DNA of 64,000 bases, taken from the NCBI GenBank assembly GCA_948502395.1, contig CAOPES010000009.1, positions 4,613-68,612 of the forward strand, read 5' to 3'. Shown here in pieces: positions 9,334 through 18,659 of the stretch. The position numbers and the translations under genes are program-made. The notes below the pieces were generated by a model. The model was not told the DNA's origin, did no database searches, and worked only from the letters and a program-made list of their open reading frames with translations. The DNA is from an uncultured Clostridia bacterium (GTDB lineage Bacteria > Bacillota > Clostridia > TANB77 > CAG-508). Position 1 is the first letter of the stretch. The number at the start of each line of letters is the position of its first letter.

Positions 9334-11793
9334 ATGATTGATTTACTTTCTCCTGTTGGAGATTTTGAGAGTTTAAAAGCTGCTGTGCAAAATGGTGCAG
9401 ATAGTGTTTATTTTGGGGCTAATTTATTTAGTGCTAGGGCTTTTGCTCATAATTTTGATTTGGAACAACTGGAAAAGGCGATTTTATATGCAAAATTACG
9501 TGGTGTGAAAACTAATTTAACTTTAAATACTTTAATTAAGGATTCTGAGTTTGAAGATGCTATCAATTTAGCAAGTAAAGCTTATGAGTTTGGTATAGAT
9601 GCTATAATTGTTCAAGATTTAGGGTTAGCTAAAAAGTTAATAAAGATGTTTCCTGATTTACCAATTCACGGTAGCACACAAATGACTGTGCATAACTTGA
9701 ATGGTGCTTTGGAGCTACAAGAACTTGGTTTTAAAAGGGTTGTTCTTTCCAGAGAGCTTTCTGCTAATGAAATCGAATATATAACTAAAAATTCTGATAT
9801 TGAAATTGAGTGTTTTGCTCATGGTGCATTGTGTATTTCTTATTCTGGACAATGCTTGTTTTCTAGTATGCTTGGTGGGCGTTCTGGAAATCGTGGTAAA
9901 TGTGCTGGCCCTTGCCGTTTGCCTTATGAATTGCTTGAAAATGATAAGAAAATAGATAGTGGTTATTTGCTTAGTACAAGGGATTTATGCAGTTTAGATT
10001 TTATTCCATTTTTTATAAAAGCTGGTGTTACTTGTTTAAAAATTGAAGGTCGAATGAAGTCTTCGGAATATGTTGCAACAGTGACTAGAATTTATAGAAA
10101 GTATATTGATTTAGCTTTATCTGATGAAGATTATGTGGTTGAAAAGCAAGATAGAAAAGAGTTAATGCAAGTTTTTAACCGTGGCATGTCTTCTACTGGG
10201 CATTTAGATAATTTGGAAAATAAACATTTGGTTTTTAAAGATAAACCTAATAATATGGGATTACTTTTAGGAACTGTGTCTAAATTTAACAAAAATAAAG
10301 GATATATCACTTTAAAACTAAAAGAACCTATCTGTGTTGGAGATACTGTTTCTCTACAAAACGAAACTGGAAGTTATACTGTTTCTGAACTTATGGTTGA
10401 TAATAAAAATATTACAGAGACAAAGGTTGGCCAACTTGTTACTATTGGAAGGATGAAAGGTAATATTTCTGCTGGAGATAAAATTTATAAAATGTCTTCC
10501 AAAGAATTATCAACTAGGGCTAAAGAAAGTTATAAAAAAGAAAATAGAAAAATTCCTTTAAATTGCGAAGTAACAATAAAAAAATCAAAACCTATTTCAA
10601 TAGCTATTACTTCTGCCTGCAATTGTTTAGAATATAAGAATTTATCTATAACTTGCTCTTTGGATGTAATTCCAGAAGAAGCAAAAAATAGACCTTTAAA
10701 TATTGATACTGTGGTAAGCCAGATTTCAAAAACTGCTTCTACCCCATATGAGTTTAAAAATATTAAAGTGAATTTGGATGATAATGCTTTTTTACCAAAG
10801 CTAAGTACTTTGAATGAATTGCGAAGAACTGCTCTTGAAAATGTAGAAAGTTTTGCAACATCAAAAATTCATAGAAATCTGCCACAAGAAGCTTCAATTT
10901 CTTTGTCTGAACAGAGAAATATAGAACTTTTAAATGAAATGAGAGCTTTTAAGACCGCTTCAACTAAGCCTAATAATTACAAAATCACTGTTCTTTTGAA
11001 TTTATTGAATTTGGATTTTGATTATTCTAAGTTGAAGAATATTGATGATGTTTATATTCCTTTAAAATATTTTACAAATAGAAAATATGATAATATTTTA
11101 AAAATAATTAGTCAAAAATTTGATACTTATGTGTATATGCCAACAATTGTTAAGGGCAATTATAAAAATCTTTTGTATGCAAATATTGAAATGGCTATTC
11201 AAAAATATCAAATAAAGGGATTTGTTATTTCTAATATTTGTAATGTAAAGCTATTGCATGATTTGTTTGAAGATTTGGACCAAAATTTTAAGATTGTTAC
11301 AAATTATACTTTTAACGTGTTCAATTCTCACTCTGTATTAGAGCTTAAAAAGCTTGGTGTTAGTAGGTTTACATTGTCTCCTGAATTGGACAAACCAACT
11401 ATTGACGCTCTTGGAAATTTTGGATATTTACAAAAAGAGTTGATTGTTTATGGCAGAACTCCTGTGCTTAATATGAATTATTGCCTTCTTGGTGGTACAA
11501 ATAGGTGCTATCCTGATTGCAAGGCTAGGTGTACTTCAAATAATAGATATTTTTTAAAGGATAGGTTGAATATGAAGTTTCCTATTTTGCCTGATAATAT
11601 TCAGACTGTTACTACTGTTTATAATAGTAAGGTTACTTCTATTGTTCCTTCTGATTTTAATATTGATTTTGCTAGGATTGATGTTTTGTATGAAAGTGTT
11701 GATGAGATTAATGACATTATTTCTACTGTTAAGTCTGGTAAAAGATTTGAAGGTAAAGATTATACAAACGGGAATTTAAATAGAGAGATTTAA
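9334..11793 (+). CDS. U32 family peptidase / RNA hydroxylation-type protein
   Basis: 819 residues. The N-terminal U32 catalytic domain begins MIDLLSPVGDFESLKAAVQN. It contains the cysteine-rich signature around 165-195 (FAHGALCISYSGQC, GNRGKCAGPC) and KIEGRMKSSEYVATV. A middle DUF3656-like beta domain and a C-terminal region with another Cys cluster (YCLLGGTNRCYPDCKARC) follow. Members such as RlhA and TrhP work with iron-sulfur centres in tRNA/rRNA hydroxylation, so RNA modification is more likely than proteolysis (inference from family). The start has GGGGTGA upstream. It is one of few plus-strand genes and is transcribed alone. Confidence 0.87.
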   Translation: MIDLLSPVGDFESLKAAVQNGADSVYFGANLFSARAFAHNFDLEQLEKAILYAKLRGVKTNLTLNTLIKDSEFEDAINLASKAYEFGIDAIIVQDLGLAKKLIKMFPDLPIHGSTQMTVHNLNGALELQELGFKRVVLSRELSANEIEYITKNSDIEIECFAHGALCISYSGQCLFSSMLGGRSGNRGKCAGPCRLPYELLENDKKIDSGYLLSTRDLCSLDFIPFFIKAGVTCLKIEGRMKSSEYVATVTRIYRKYIDLALSDEDYVVEKQDRKELMQVFNRGMSSTGHLDNLENKHLVFKDKPNNMGLLLGTVSKFNKNKGYITLKLKEPICVGDTVSLQNETGSYTVSELMVDNKNITETKVGQLVTIGRMKGNISAGDKIYKMSSKELSTRAKESYKKENRKIPLNCEVTIKKSKPISIAITSACNCLEYKNLSITCSLDVIPEEAKNRPLNIDTVVSQISKTASTPYEFKNIKVNLDDNAFLPKLSTLNELRRTALENVESFATSKIHRNLPQEASISLSEQRNIELLNEMRAFKTASTKPNNYKITVLLNLLNLDFDYSKLKNIDDVYIPLKYFTNRKYDNILKIISQKFDTYVYMPTIVKGNYKNLLYANIEMAIQKYQIKGFVISNICNVKLLHDLFEDLDQNFKIVTNYTFNVFNSHSVLELKKLGVSRFTLSPELDKPTIDALGNFGYLQKELIVYGRTPVLNMNYCLLGGTNRCYPDCKARCTSNNRYFLKDRLNMKFPILPDNIQTVTTVYNSKVTSIVPSDFNIDFARIDVLYESVDEINDIISTVKSGKRFEGKDYTNGNLNREI

Positions 11794-11802
11794 ATTTGTT
11801 AT

Positions 11803-11838
11803 AAAAGAAGTAGAGTTATATAACTCTACTTCTCTTTT
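11803..11838. terminator. Bidirectional terminator between convergent genes
   Basis: GAAGTAGAGTTA at 11807-11818 pairs perfectly with TAACTCTACTTC at 11821-11832, with A/T runs on both sides. It serves the U32 gene and the RNHCP gene. Confidence 0.8.
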
Positions 11839-11848
11839 ATACCATATA

Positions 11849-12163
11849 TTAGACTTGCTTACTACTCAAATCAATTATCAAATCCATATTATCATCTTTT
11901 GCAGCCTTATTTTTTCTAATAGCTCCACACTTTTTACATCTAAAAACAATAACATATCCCTTCTTTGGGCTAATCTCTAAGCTAACTGGCTCTAAATCGC
12001 CATGACATTCTTCTTGTCTATCTCCTGGATTTTTATCAACATGCTTAGAATGCAAACAATGTGGACAATGGTTTCTACATGAATATTCTAATTTTGGCAC
12101 TTTTCTTTTGCAATTGTCACATATAAATTCTTCGTCTATTTCTGTAAAATTTCTACTTTTCAT
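11849..12163 (-). CDS. RNHCP domain zinc-ribbon protein
   Basis: 104 residues matching the RNHCP family. CDNCKRKVP and the name-giving SCRNHCPHCLHSKHVD lie in the first half, CHGDLEPVS in the middle, and FRCKKCGAIRKNKA near the end. The paired CxxC/CxxH motifs suggest two zinc sites and nucleic-acid binding. No function is established for the family. It lies downstream of the nucleoside kinase gene, separated from it by palindromes. Confidence 0.85.
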   Translation of the reverse strand: MKSRNFTEIDEEFICDNCKRKVPKLEYSCRNHCPHCLHSKHVDKNPGDRQEECHGDLEPVSLEISPKKGYVIVFRCKKCGAIRKNKAAKDDNMDLIIDLSSKQV

Positions 12164-12195
12164 TTTATTTTCCTTTCAAAAACCTGATACCAGGA

Positions 12196-12291
12196 ATGCC
12201 ACTAGAGATGGTCCTATTCGGCAAGTTCGTGCTACTAAGGTCTGTCCCCAGTGGCAAAAAATTGCCAAAAAGGTCCGTCCCTTTTGGCAAT
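12196..12291. repeat. TTGCCA-arm palindromes; the last unit terminates the kinase gene
   Basis: The clearest unit is 12262-12290: TTGCCAAAA pairs with TTTTGGCAA around AGGTCCGTCCC. On the minus strand it is followed by TTTTTTG directly after the kinase stop codon, so it looks like its terminator. Two degenerate units lie at about 12196-12222 and 12229-12255. Confidence 0.75.
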
Positions 12292-12294
12292 TTT

Positions 12295-13935
12295 CTAATA
12301 TTTAAAATTTCCGCCACCCATAAATTCTTTTAGTAATGAATTTGTTGGTACATATTCAGGTGGTATCTCTCTTATATATTTAAGCATTTCCAAAAGTCTC
12401 TGTGCTTCTGCAAATTCAGGTTCATCTTGCTTTATTTCTTCAAGTACTGGTTTTGCTACATTTTTTAGCACTCCAAGCTCATAAATTAATGATGTATTAA
12501 ATATTGCATCTGCTGATTCTTGGAATGGGAATATGTTTTCTACTTCTCCTTTTCCTACACTTGGCCAACCTTCTATGGTACGTTTTGCTGAATATCCCCT
12601 AAATTGATAATCTCTTACTATTCTTCTTATTAGTCTGATATCTGCTGCTGATATTTTTGTGTATCTGTCCATATTTAATACTTTTAACGCACTTATGTAT
12701 ATTTTAAATTTTTGTTCTTGTGGTATTTTGCTTGTTAGTTTGTCATTTAAACAATGTATTCCTTCTATTACTAGCACTTCGTCTTCATGAAGTTTTATTT
12801 TATTGCCATTGTATTTTTTTGTTCCTTCAATAAAGTCAAATTGTGGCATTTCAACTTCTTCTCCATTTAAAAGTCTAGTTAAATGGTCATTGAATAATTC
12901 TAGGTCTATTGCTTCTATACATTCAAAATTGTATTTACCATTTTCATCTTTTGGATTGTCTTTTCTTTCTACAAAGTAATTGTCTACTGATATTGTTACT
13001 GGTTTTATTTTGTTTATTCTTAATTGTATTCCTAATCTTTGTGCAAATGTTGTTTTTCCAGATGATGATGGTCCTGCTATTAATATCATTTTTATTTTTC
13101 TGTCTCTTGCTATTTGGTCTGCAATATTAGCAATTTTCTTTTCGTGTAAAGCTTCGTCTAACATTATTATGTCTTTTATTTTGTCTTCTTCCACAGCATA
13201 ATTTAATCTATATACTGTGTTAATGTGTAATATTTTGTGGATATCATTATATTCGTGAAGTGCCCATTTTATTTTCTTGTTTTGAATTACTACTGGCATT
13301 TCTTCTGGATTTTCTTTTCCTGGATATCTTAATAATATTCCACCTTTGTATTTTATTACTTCAAATAGTTTAATTGCATTTGTATTTGTTGCAAGTATTC
13401 CATAACAATAATTGAAGTAATCTTCACAAAAGTTCATATGGATTTCTTGGTTTGTTTCTAATTCATATTGAACTTTTCCCCTTAATGTGTTTTCTCTTTC
13501 AAAGAATTCTGCTGCTTCTTCTCTTGTCATTATTATTTCTGTTATTGGCACACTTCTTTTTATTAAATCTTTCATTTTGTTATTTATTTTTTTAACTAAT
13601 TCATCTGTTACTCTAATTTTTCCTAAGTCACAATAAATAGCATTTGTTAATTGATAGTTTACTGCTGTTTCATTGTCTGGGTACATTTCTCTTAAAACTT
13701 TTGCTAACATAAATATTAGTGTTCTTTTATATACTCTGATTCCTTCTTTTGTAGTCATATCAATTAATTTGATTTCTCCATCTACATCTATCTTTTTATC
13801 TAAACTTACATATCTATTATTATATACTGCTAACATAATTTGATATCTGCTTTTTTCAATCTCTTCCTTGAAAGCTTCTTTTATTGTTTCATTTTTATTT
13901 ATCTCTAGTATTTTATCTTGATATTTTATTTTCAT
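12295..13935 (-). CDS. Nucleoside kinase with TGS and ThrRS-like N-terminal domains
   Basis: 546 residues. An N-terminal TGS-like ubiquitin fold (about 1-60) and a threonyl-tRNA-synthetase-like second domain precede a uridine-kinase domain from about 285. The kinase domain has the Walker A IAGPSSSGKTTFAQRL and the substrate region SVDNYFVERKD. This architecture is a recognised clostridial nucleoside kinase family, and phosphorylation of uridine or cytidine is expected. GGAGG precedes the ATG. Confidence 0.88.
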   Translation of the reverse strand: MKIKYQDKILEINKNETIKEAFKEEIEKSRYQIMLAVYNNRYVSLDKKIDVDGEIKLIDMTTKEGIRVYKRTLIFMLAKVLREMYPDNETAVNYQLTNAIYCDLGKIRVTDELVKKINNKMKDLIKRSVPITEIIMTREEAAEFFERENTLRGKVQYELETNQEIHMNFCEDYFNYCYGILATNTNAIKLFEVIKYKGGILLRYPGKENPEEMPVVIQNKKIKWALHEYNDIHKILHINTVYRLNYAVEEDKIKDIIMLDEALHEKKIANIADQIARDRKIKMILIAGPSSSGKTTFAQRLGIQLRINKIKPVTISVDNYFVERKDNPKDENGKYNFECIEAIDLELFNDHLTRLLNGEEVEMPQFDFIEGTKKYNGNKIKLHEDEVLVIEGIHCLNDKLTSKIPQEQKFKIYISALKVLNMDRYTKISAADIRLIRRIVRDYQFRGYSAKRTIEGWPSVGKGEVENIFPFQESADAIFNTSLIYELGVLKNVAKPVLEEIKQDEPEFAEAQRLLEMLKYIREIPPEYVPTNSLLKEFMGGGNFKY

Positions 13936-13960
13936 AAAATTCCTCCTTGTATGTTTTTTA

Positions 13961-14017
13961 TTTGACTTATGCTGTCACCGCTTTCTTATTTTATCTTAAA
14001 AACTTGCATAAGTCAAA
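13961..14017. repeat. 12-bp inverted repeat upstream of the nucleoside kinase
   Basis: TTTGACTTATGC (13961-13972) is the exact reverse complement of 14006-14017, with a 33-base interior. It lies in the 5' leader region of the minus-strand kinase. A regulatory or remnant-element role is possible but unproven. Confidence 0.5.
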
Positions 14018-14022
14018 TTTTT

Positions 14023-14057
14023 ATGATGTTTTTAGGAACGGAGCAAAAAAACATCAT
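14023..14057 (+). repeat. GGAAC/GGGGAC palindrome, ATGATGTTTTT-arm type
   Basis: An 11-bp perfect stem (ATGATGTTTTT with AAAAACATCAT) around AGGAACGGAGCAA. The related copy at 59087-59116 has loop GGGGACGGAGCA. Confidence 0.8.
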
Positions 14058-14121
14058 TTGGTTATATATTTATTTTATCTTGGATATACTTTAACTAAGA
14101 TATGTTTTTAGGAGGTATTTT

Positions 14122-14295
14122 ATGAATTTAGATAAAATTAACTTTATTTTAAATAATGATGAAAAGTGTGATGTTTTTTGCGATAATAGATGTGTTTGGA
14201 TTCAAAGTATAGATGAAACTAGCCAAATGGCTAAGGTTGGCTTTGTTGATAATTTTGAAGAACGTGATGTACCTATTAATGATTTATACTTCTAA
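14122..14295 (+). CDS. sspH: H-type small acid-soluble spore protein
   Basis: 57 residues, MNLDKINFILNNDEKCDVF onward. The SspH-family pattern is present: VFCDNRCVWIQSIDE (compare xxYNGxPVWIQNVDE), then a short acidic stretch ending VPINDLYF. GGAGG sits six bases before the ATG. SspH proteins accumulate in the forespore, so the gene supports sporulation. No sigma-G promoter could be assigned with confidence. A palindrome immediately downstream probably terminates it. Confidence 0.72.
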   Translation: MNLDKINFILNNDEKCDVFCDNRCVWIQSIDETSQMAKVGFVDNFEERDVPINDLYF

Positions 14296-14302
14296 TGCTT
14301 TT

Positions 14303-14406
14303 GGGTGTTTTTGGGGACAGTCCTTAAAAACACCCCTTTTTTACTTTTTAATTAAATTGATTTGCTTTGCTTTAAGGTGTTTTTAAGGTCTGTCCCCAAA
14401 AACACC
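14303..14406. repeat. Inverted pair of GGGGAC palindromes
   Basis: First unit 14303-14335: GGGTGTTTTT, GGGGACAGTCCTT, AAAAACACCC. Second unit 14376-14406: GGTGTTTTT, AAGGTCTGTCCCC, AAAAACACC, in opposite orientation. Between them is AT-rich DNA holding the VanZ stop codon. The arrangement resembles paired REP elements. Confidence 0.85.
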
Positions 14407-14843
14407 CAAAAGCATCCTACAAGAACACCTAGTGTATCAATAATAACATCAGTTATCATTGCACTTCTGCCGGGTATAAAAAGTTGATGTATTTCGTCCG
14501 AACTTGCATATATAATTCCAGTTATTAAACTTATTGCAATTCTATCAAATTTCTTTATTTCGTAAGTATTCATTAATAACATCATTAATATTCCCACTAC
14601 CATATATATTGAAAAATGAGCTAATTTTCTTATTACTTTTTCTATTTGTCCTAGAACTTCTTCTTGTTTATTTTTATCTAGTTCTTGAATTTTCTTAACA
14701 TTTTTAGTTACTGCTGTTGTTATTTTTCTGCTTATTCCACTTGATTTTTCTCCATTTTGGTTTGAAAATCTAAATATTTGAAAAAATGTTAATATAAGCA
14801 AAATTATAAGTATTGCTCTTTTTATATTGATATTTATTTTCAT
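14352..14843 (-). CDS. VanZ-like membrane protein with a repeat-derived C-terminal tail
   Basis: 163 residues with an N-terminal membrane helix (about 8-24) and the VanZ-like core: KLAHFSIYMVVGILM, then YASSDEIHQLFIPGRSAMITD, then a last helix. The last 15 or so residues (FLGTDLKNTL onward) are encoded by the GGGGAC palindrome at 14376-14406, so the ancestral stop has been lost or replaced. VanZ relatives affect glycopeptide resistance, but this one has no van cluster. The ATG at 14843 has GGAG nine bases upstream. Confidence 0.8.
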   Translation of the reverse strand: MKININIKRAILIILLILTFFQIFRFSNQNGEKSSGISRKITTAVTKNVKKIQELDKNKQEEVLGQIEKVIRKLAHFSIYMVVGILMMLLMNTYEIKKFDRIAISLITGIIYASSDEIHQLFIPGRSAMITDVIIDTLGVLVGCFWVFLGTDLKNTLKQSKSI

Positions 14844-14905
14844 TTGCTTTTTCTCCAATGTTATAATTTTTTTGTAAGATAAAGCAAGGTATGAAACTAC
14901 CCTGC

Positions 14906-15616
14906 TTATATTTCTATATCTTCATTATTTAATACCTTTTGCGGATTTACTGTTGAAATTTGTTCTAATTCTTCTTCTGATATGATTTTTCTTAATTTTT
15001 TAAGTATTTTAGGCATTTTAGTGTAAATTTGCTCTACTGTATGAACGTCTGAGCCAAAAAATTGAATTAAGCCTTCTTCTAATAGTTTCTTTTGAGTTTT
15101 TTGTGCTTTTTTTCCATACATTCCAATACTACTACCATAATTTGATTGAAATAGAACTCCCATGTCTGCTAGTTCTCGTACATATTCTATATTTTCTTTG
15201 ACGTATTCATATCTTTCTGGATGTGCAATTATTGGTACATATCCTTTTTCCATTAACCTAAATACTACTTCTTTTACATCCATTGCTTTTGTATTCATTG
15301 GTAATTCAAATAAAACATATTTTGAATTATTTATTGTTGATGCTTTCTTTTCGGATAATAAGTCTGTCATTTGGTTTGTTATATATATTTCATTTCCAAG
15401 ATATAATTCTATACCTTGGAAATTTTCTTTAATTTCTTTTAACAGTTTTGTTCTTTGTTCTTCATTTGCTTCATAGTATCCATCTATATAATGTGATGTT
15501 GATATTATTTTTGTAAATCCTGCTTTTTGGGCTTCTTTTAATATATGTATTGTCTCATTTAAACTTCTAGAACCGTCGTCTATATTAGGCAATATGTGTG
15601 AGTGAATGTCTATCAT
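14906..15616 (-). CDS. cpsB: CpsB/YwqE-type tyrosine-protein phosphatase
   Basis: 236 residues, a metal-dependent PHP-fold phosphatase. The metal-ligand signature MIDIHSHILPNIDDGS is at the N-terminus, with ISTSHYIDGYY, IAHPERYEYV and FGSDVHT further on. It removes phosphate from the partner CpsD kinase and so tunes capsule assembly. It lies directly after cpsD (17 bases) with AGGTGG before the ATG. Confidence 0.92.
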   Translation of the reverse strand: MIDIHSHILPNIDDGSRSLNETIHILKEAQKAGFTKIISTSHYIDGYYEANEEQRTKLLKEIKENFQGIELYLGNEIYITNQMTDLLSEKKASTINNSKYVLFELPMNTKAMDVKEVVFRLMEKGYVPIIAHPERYEYVKENIEYVRELADMGVLFQSNYGSSIGMYGKKAQKTQKKLLEEGLIQFFGSDVHTVEQIYTKMPKILKKLRKIISEEELEQISTVNPQKVLNNEDIEI

Positions 15617-15633
15617 ATTTTACCACCTTTGTA

Positions 15634-16446
15634 TTATTTTGTATCATTTTTTTCTTTCATTTCTCTTTCTTTATTTATCATTTCGATTGCCATATTTACT
15701 TGTTCATCCATTTTTGCGTCATATTTATAGTCCATTTTAGTTCTTGAAGATTTTGATGTTGAAGCATAATAATATGTGTCATTATATTTTTTAGCTGATA
15801 CTGGAATTTTATTATATACTATTCCAGCAATGTTTCCACCAACATTTTTTATGTCTCTTACAACTTTTTCTAAATCATCTTTTTGAGTTTGGTTATGAGC
15901 TGTAACAACAATTGTGGAATCTACTATTCTAGATAATATTACAGAGTCTGTAACTAATTTTGATGGTGTACTATCTATTATTATTAAGTCACATTGTTTT
16001 TTCAAATCTTCAATTAGGTCAAGCATTCTAGTTGTTACTAACAATTCAGAAGGGTTTGGTGGTATGCTTCCTGCTGGCATTACACATAAGTTTGGAATTT
16101 CCAATGTTCTTATATATTCTGACCAATGCATACTGTTTTCGCCATCTTCCATTCCAGAAAGATAATTTGATAATCCTGGTCTTGGCAATATTCCAAATAT
16201 GCTATATTGTCTACCTTTTCTCATATCTGCATCTATTAATATTACTCTTTTTCCTGCTTGCGCAAATGTTACAGCTAAGTTTGATGCTACCCAACTTTTT
16301 CCTTCTCCTGGCATTGTTGAAGTTACTAGTAATGTTTCTAGTTTCTTATTTGAGTTCATAAATTGTATATTTGTTCTTAGTGTTCTAAAAGTCTCAGAAA
16401 CAGGAGATTTCGGGTCTCTATGTGCTATTAATTCTTTTTTTATCAT
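15634..16446 (-). CDS. cpsD: CpsD/YwqD-type tyrosine autokinase
   Basis: 270 residues of the BY-kinase family. Walker A TSTMPGEGKSWVASNLA is followed by LIDADMRKG (Walker A') and LIIIDSTPS (Walker B). The C-terminal region holds a tyrosine cluster (KKYNDTYYYAST, then two more Tyr) for autophosphorylation. It needs the membrane adaptor encoded just upstream, and the stop and start codons overlap as TAATG, so translation is probably coupled. Confidence 0.93.
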   Translation of the reverse strand: MIKKELIAHRDPKSPVSETFRTLRTNIQFMNSNKKLETLLVTSTMPGEGKSWVASNLAVTFAQAGKRVILIDADMRKGRQYSIFGILPRPGLSNYLSGMEDGENSMHWSEYIRTLEIPNLCVMPAGSIPPNPSELLVTTRMLDLIEDLKKQCDLIIIDSTPSKLVTDSVILSRIVDSTIVVTAHNQTQKDDLEKVVRDIKNVGGNIAGIVYNKIPVSAKKYNDTYYYASTSKSSRTKMDYKYDAKMDEQVNMAIEMINKEREMKEKNDTK

Positions 16447-17165
16447 TATCTTCTGCCTCCTTTACGTTTTACTTTATCTTCTACATTATCATAAACTGGT
16501 ATTGATGCTATTACAGTTAGTCCTGTTACTTTTTCAATATCTTCTGATGATTTTATTGTTGTGTCTAACATATTTACTAGTAATACATACATAAAGGCAA
16601 CTACTATTCCTGCTGCTGCAAATATAATTACATCTTTTGTATGGTTTATGTTGCTTGGTGCTTCTTCAACTTCTGCTTCATCTACAACGTGTACGTTTTC
16701 TATTCCATAATATTCTTTTACTGTTGCTATAAACACTTTTGCTATTTCGTTTGCTATTTTTGATGATAGTGCTGGGTCTTCGTTTCTTACTGTTATTTTT
16801 ATTACTTCTGTGTCTGTTATATCTGTTACACTTATATTTTTTCTTATTTTCTCTTCTTGGTCTGCTTCTAAACTTAAATTTGATATAACTTTTCTTATTA
16901 TTTTATTACTTTTTACTAATTCGCTATATGTTGATACTAATTTTGAGTTGATTGTTACATCTGTTGTTGTTATTGATTCTGCGCCTTCTGTTCCTTTTGA
17001 TGAGTTTGTTGCTAGTAATAGTTTTGTTGAACTATCATATTTTGGTGTTACAAATGCTAGTGTATATATAACTCCAATTACTATAAAAATCGCTGTTATT
17101 AATATTATTTCTAGTTTCTTTTCCCAAAATATTTGTAGTAATTCTTTTAAATCTAGTTCTTCCAT
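16446..17165 (-). CDS. cpsC: YveK/CpsC-type chain-length determinant (Wzz) adaptor
   Basis: 239 residues with two membrane helices (about 18-38 and 175-195) enclosing an extracellular Wzz-type loop. The cytoplasmic tail reads SIPVYDNVEDKVKRKGGRR and is expected to contact CpsD. The family sets polysaccharide length and activates the kinase. GGGGGAG precedes the ATG. Confidence 0.9.
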   Translation of the reverse strand: MEELDLKELLQIFWEKKLEIILITAIFIVIGVIYTLAFVTPKYDSSTKLLLATNSSKGTEGAESITTTDVTINSKLVSTYSELVKSNKIIRKVISNLSLEADQEEKIRKNISVTDITDTEVIKITVRNEDPALSSKIANEIAKVFIATVKEYYGIENVHVVDEAEVEEAPSNINHTKDVIIFAAAGIVVAFMYVLLVNMLDTTIKSSEDIEKVTGLTVIASIPVYDNVEDKVKRKGGRR

Positions 17166-17175
17166 TTTCTCCCCC

Positions 17176-18021
17176 TTATTCTTTCGTTACTTTATCCTTT
17201 TTATTTTTTGCAATTGCTGTCATTATTGAATAGATAATAATCAACATTATTGCTATTATTAGCGTTATTGTACCTAGTGTTTGTACTTTACTTATTATGT
17301 CTTGTATTATTGTAACTATTGTTTTTGAAAAAGCATCATTAAATATTTTTATTCCTGCTATGTCAACTTTGCTTGTTACTATATTACAAGCTATTATTTC
17401 AAAAATTGAGCTACTTAATAGTGAAATTCCTATTGCTTGTACAAATTTTGATATTTGTTTTATGCTTATTATTAGTATTAATAATAGTTCTATACAAATT
17501 GCTATAATTGTTGCTGTACGTACTTTATTTAAAATATTTACTGTTTTGTTATATGTATTATGTATTTTGTTTTCATATTCTGTATGTATTAATGTGTTTT
17601 CATATTCTTCACATATATGTTTTATGAATTGGTCAATTGCTTCTGAATTCTTTTTGTTTCTTACATTTAGTTTATCAATATTTTTATTTAGATTGTCTTT
17701 TATTGGTGTTGTATCTATTTTTTTGTTTGTTCCTTCATATATGTTTGATAACATTATATTTATATCTTGTTCTACTTTTTCTTTTGAACAAATATTGTTT
17801 AGTGTTGTTTCATCTAGTCCTGATTGATATATATAATTTTCAAAATTTGATTCTACTAATTTGTATACTTCTCCATAAAAGTTTGTTTCTTCTAGTTTGC
17901 TTATTATATAGTTTTTGTCTAGAATTGTAGAAGAAACTATTGTAATTAGCGATATTGCTATTATGCATATTGTAAGTATTGCTATTAGTATAAATCTTGC
18001 TATATTGGCTATAATTTTCAT
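17176..18021 (-). CDS. Membrane protein of unknown function in the capsule locus
   Basis: 281 residues. One N-terminal helix (about 8-30) is followed by about 130 residues of hydrophilic, Asn/Lys/Glu-rich sequence, presumably outside the cell. Three more hydrophobic segments (about 165-185, 190-213, 245-270) and a Lys-rich tail come next. I recognise no family. Its position between sortase and cpsC genes, 10 bases from cpsC, suggests a role in surface polysaccharide or in protein display. Confidence 0.65.
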   Translation of the reverse strand: MKIIANIARFILIAILTICIIAISLITIVSSTILDKNYIISKLEETNFYGEVYKLVESNFENYIYQSGLDETTLNNICSKEKVEQDINIMLSNIYEGTNKKIDTTPIKDNLNKNIDKLNVRNKKNSEAIDQFIKHICEEYENTLIHTEYENKIHNTYNKTVNILNKVRTATIIAICIELLLILIISIKQISKFVQAIGISLLSSSIFEIIACNIVTSKVDIAGIKIFNDAFSKTIVTIIQDIISKVQTLGTITLIIAIMLIIIYSIMTAIAKNKKDKVTKE

Positions 18022-18035
18022 TTTCTATTCCCCTT

Positions 18036-18659
18036 CTACTTTTCTAGTTCTGCATATACAACATACCTTTGTGTTGTGTATCCTATGTTGTTAAATGGAT
18101 AACATGTGTATACCATTAAGATTTCTTTTTCGTCTTGTATTGGTAATTTGTCTAAATCTGTTTCTTTTATTAATTTCATGTCGTATATTTTATATGTATA
18201 TTCACCATATGTTGTGGTTACTTTTATTTCGTTTCCTATTTGTAATTCGGAAAATCTTCTGAATGTATTTTTTGAATTATGCCCCATGTATACTATTGAG
18301 CCACCTTCACCTGGAAAATAGCTACCACTTGAATGTCCTACTCCTTTTTTTAGTACTTCTAATGTATCTCCAAAATATACTGGTAGGTTTACTCCTATTT
18401 TGTCTATTTCTATTGTGGCATATTTTGTTCCGTATTCTGGATAATTTTTTAGTTTGTTTGTTTCTCCTATTGTTGTTTGTTCTTGTGCTTTGTTTTCGTT
18501 TATTGTTATTGATACTTTATTTACTAATGAAAAAATTTCTCCTATTTCTTGCCCTAAAAATAGGTATATTACAAGTATTAGTGCCCCTGTAATAAATAAA
18601 GCAACTATTATACTACTAATAGTTGCTTTTACTGCTTGTGTTAATTTATTATTTTGCAT
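18036..18659 (-). CDS. Class D-type sortase
   Basis: 207 residues with an N-terminal membrane anchor (about 15-35) and a sortase fold. The catalytic residues are visible: His in IVYMGHNSKN, Cys in VYTCYPFNN and Arg in TTQRYVV. The domain begins YATIEIDKIGVNLPVY. It overlaps the upstream gene by 11 bases, and that gene encodes a protein with a sorting-signal tail, its likely substrate. The sortase would attach the substrate to the cell wall. Confidence 0.88.
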   Translation of the reverse strand: MQNNKLTQAVKATISSIIVALFITGALILVIYLFLGQEIGEIFSLVNKVSITINENKAQEQTTIGETNKLKNYPEYGTKYATIEIDKIGVNLPVYFGDTLEVLKKGVGHSSGSYFPGEGGSIVYMGHNSKNTFRRFSELQIGNEIKVTTTYGEYTYKIYDMKLIKETDLDKLPIQDEKEILMVYTCYPFNNIGYTTQRYVVYAELEK

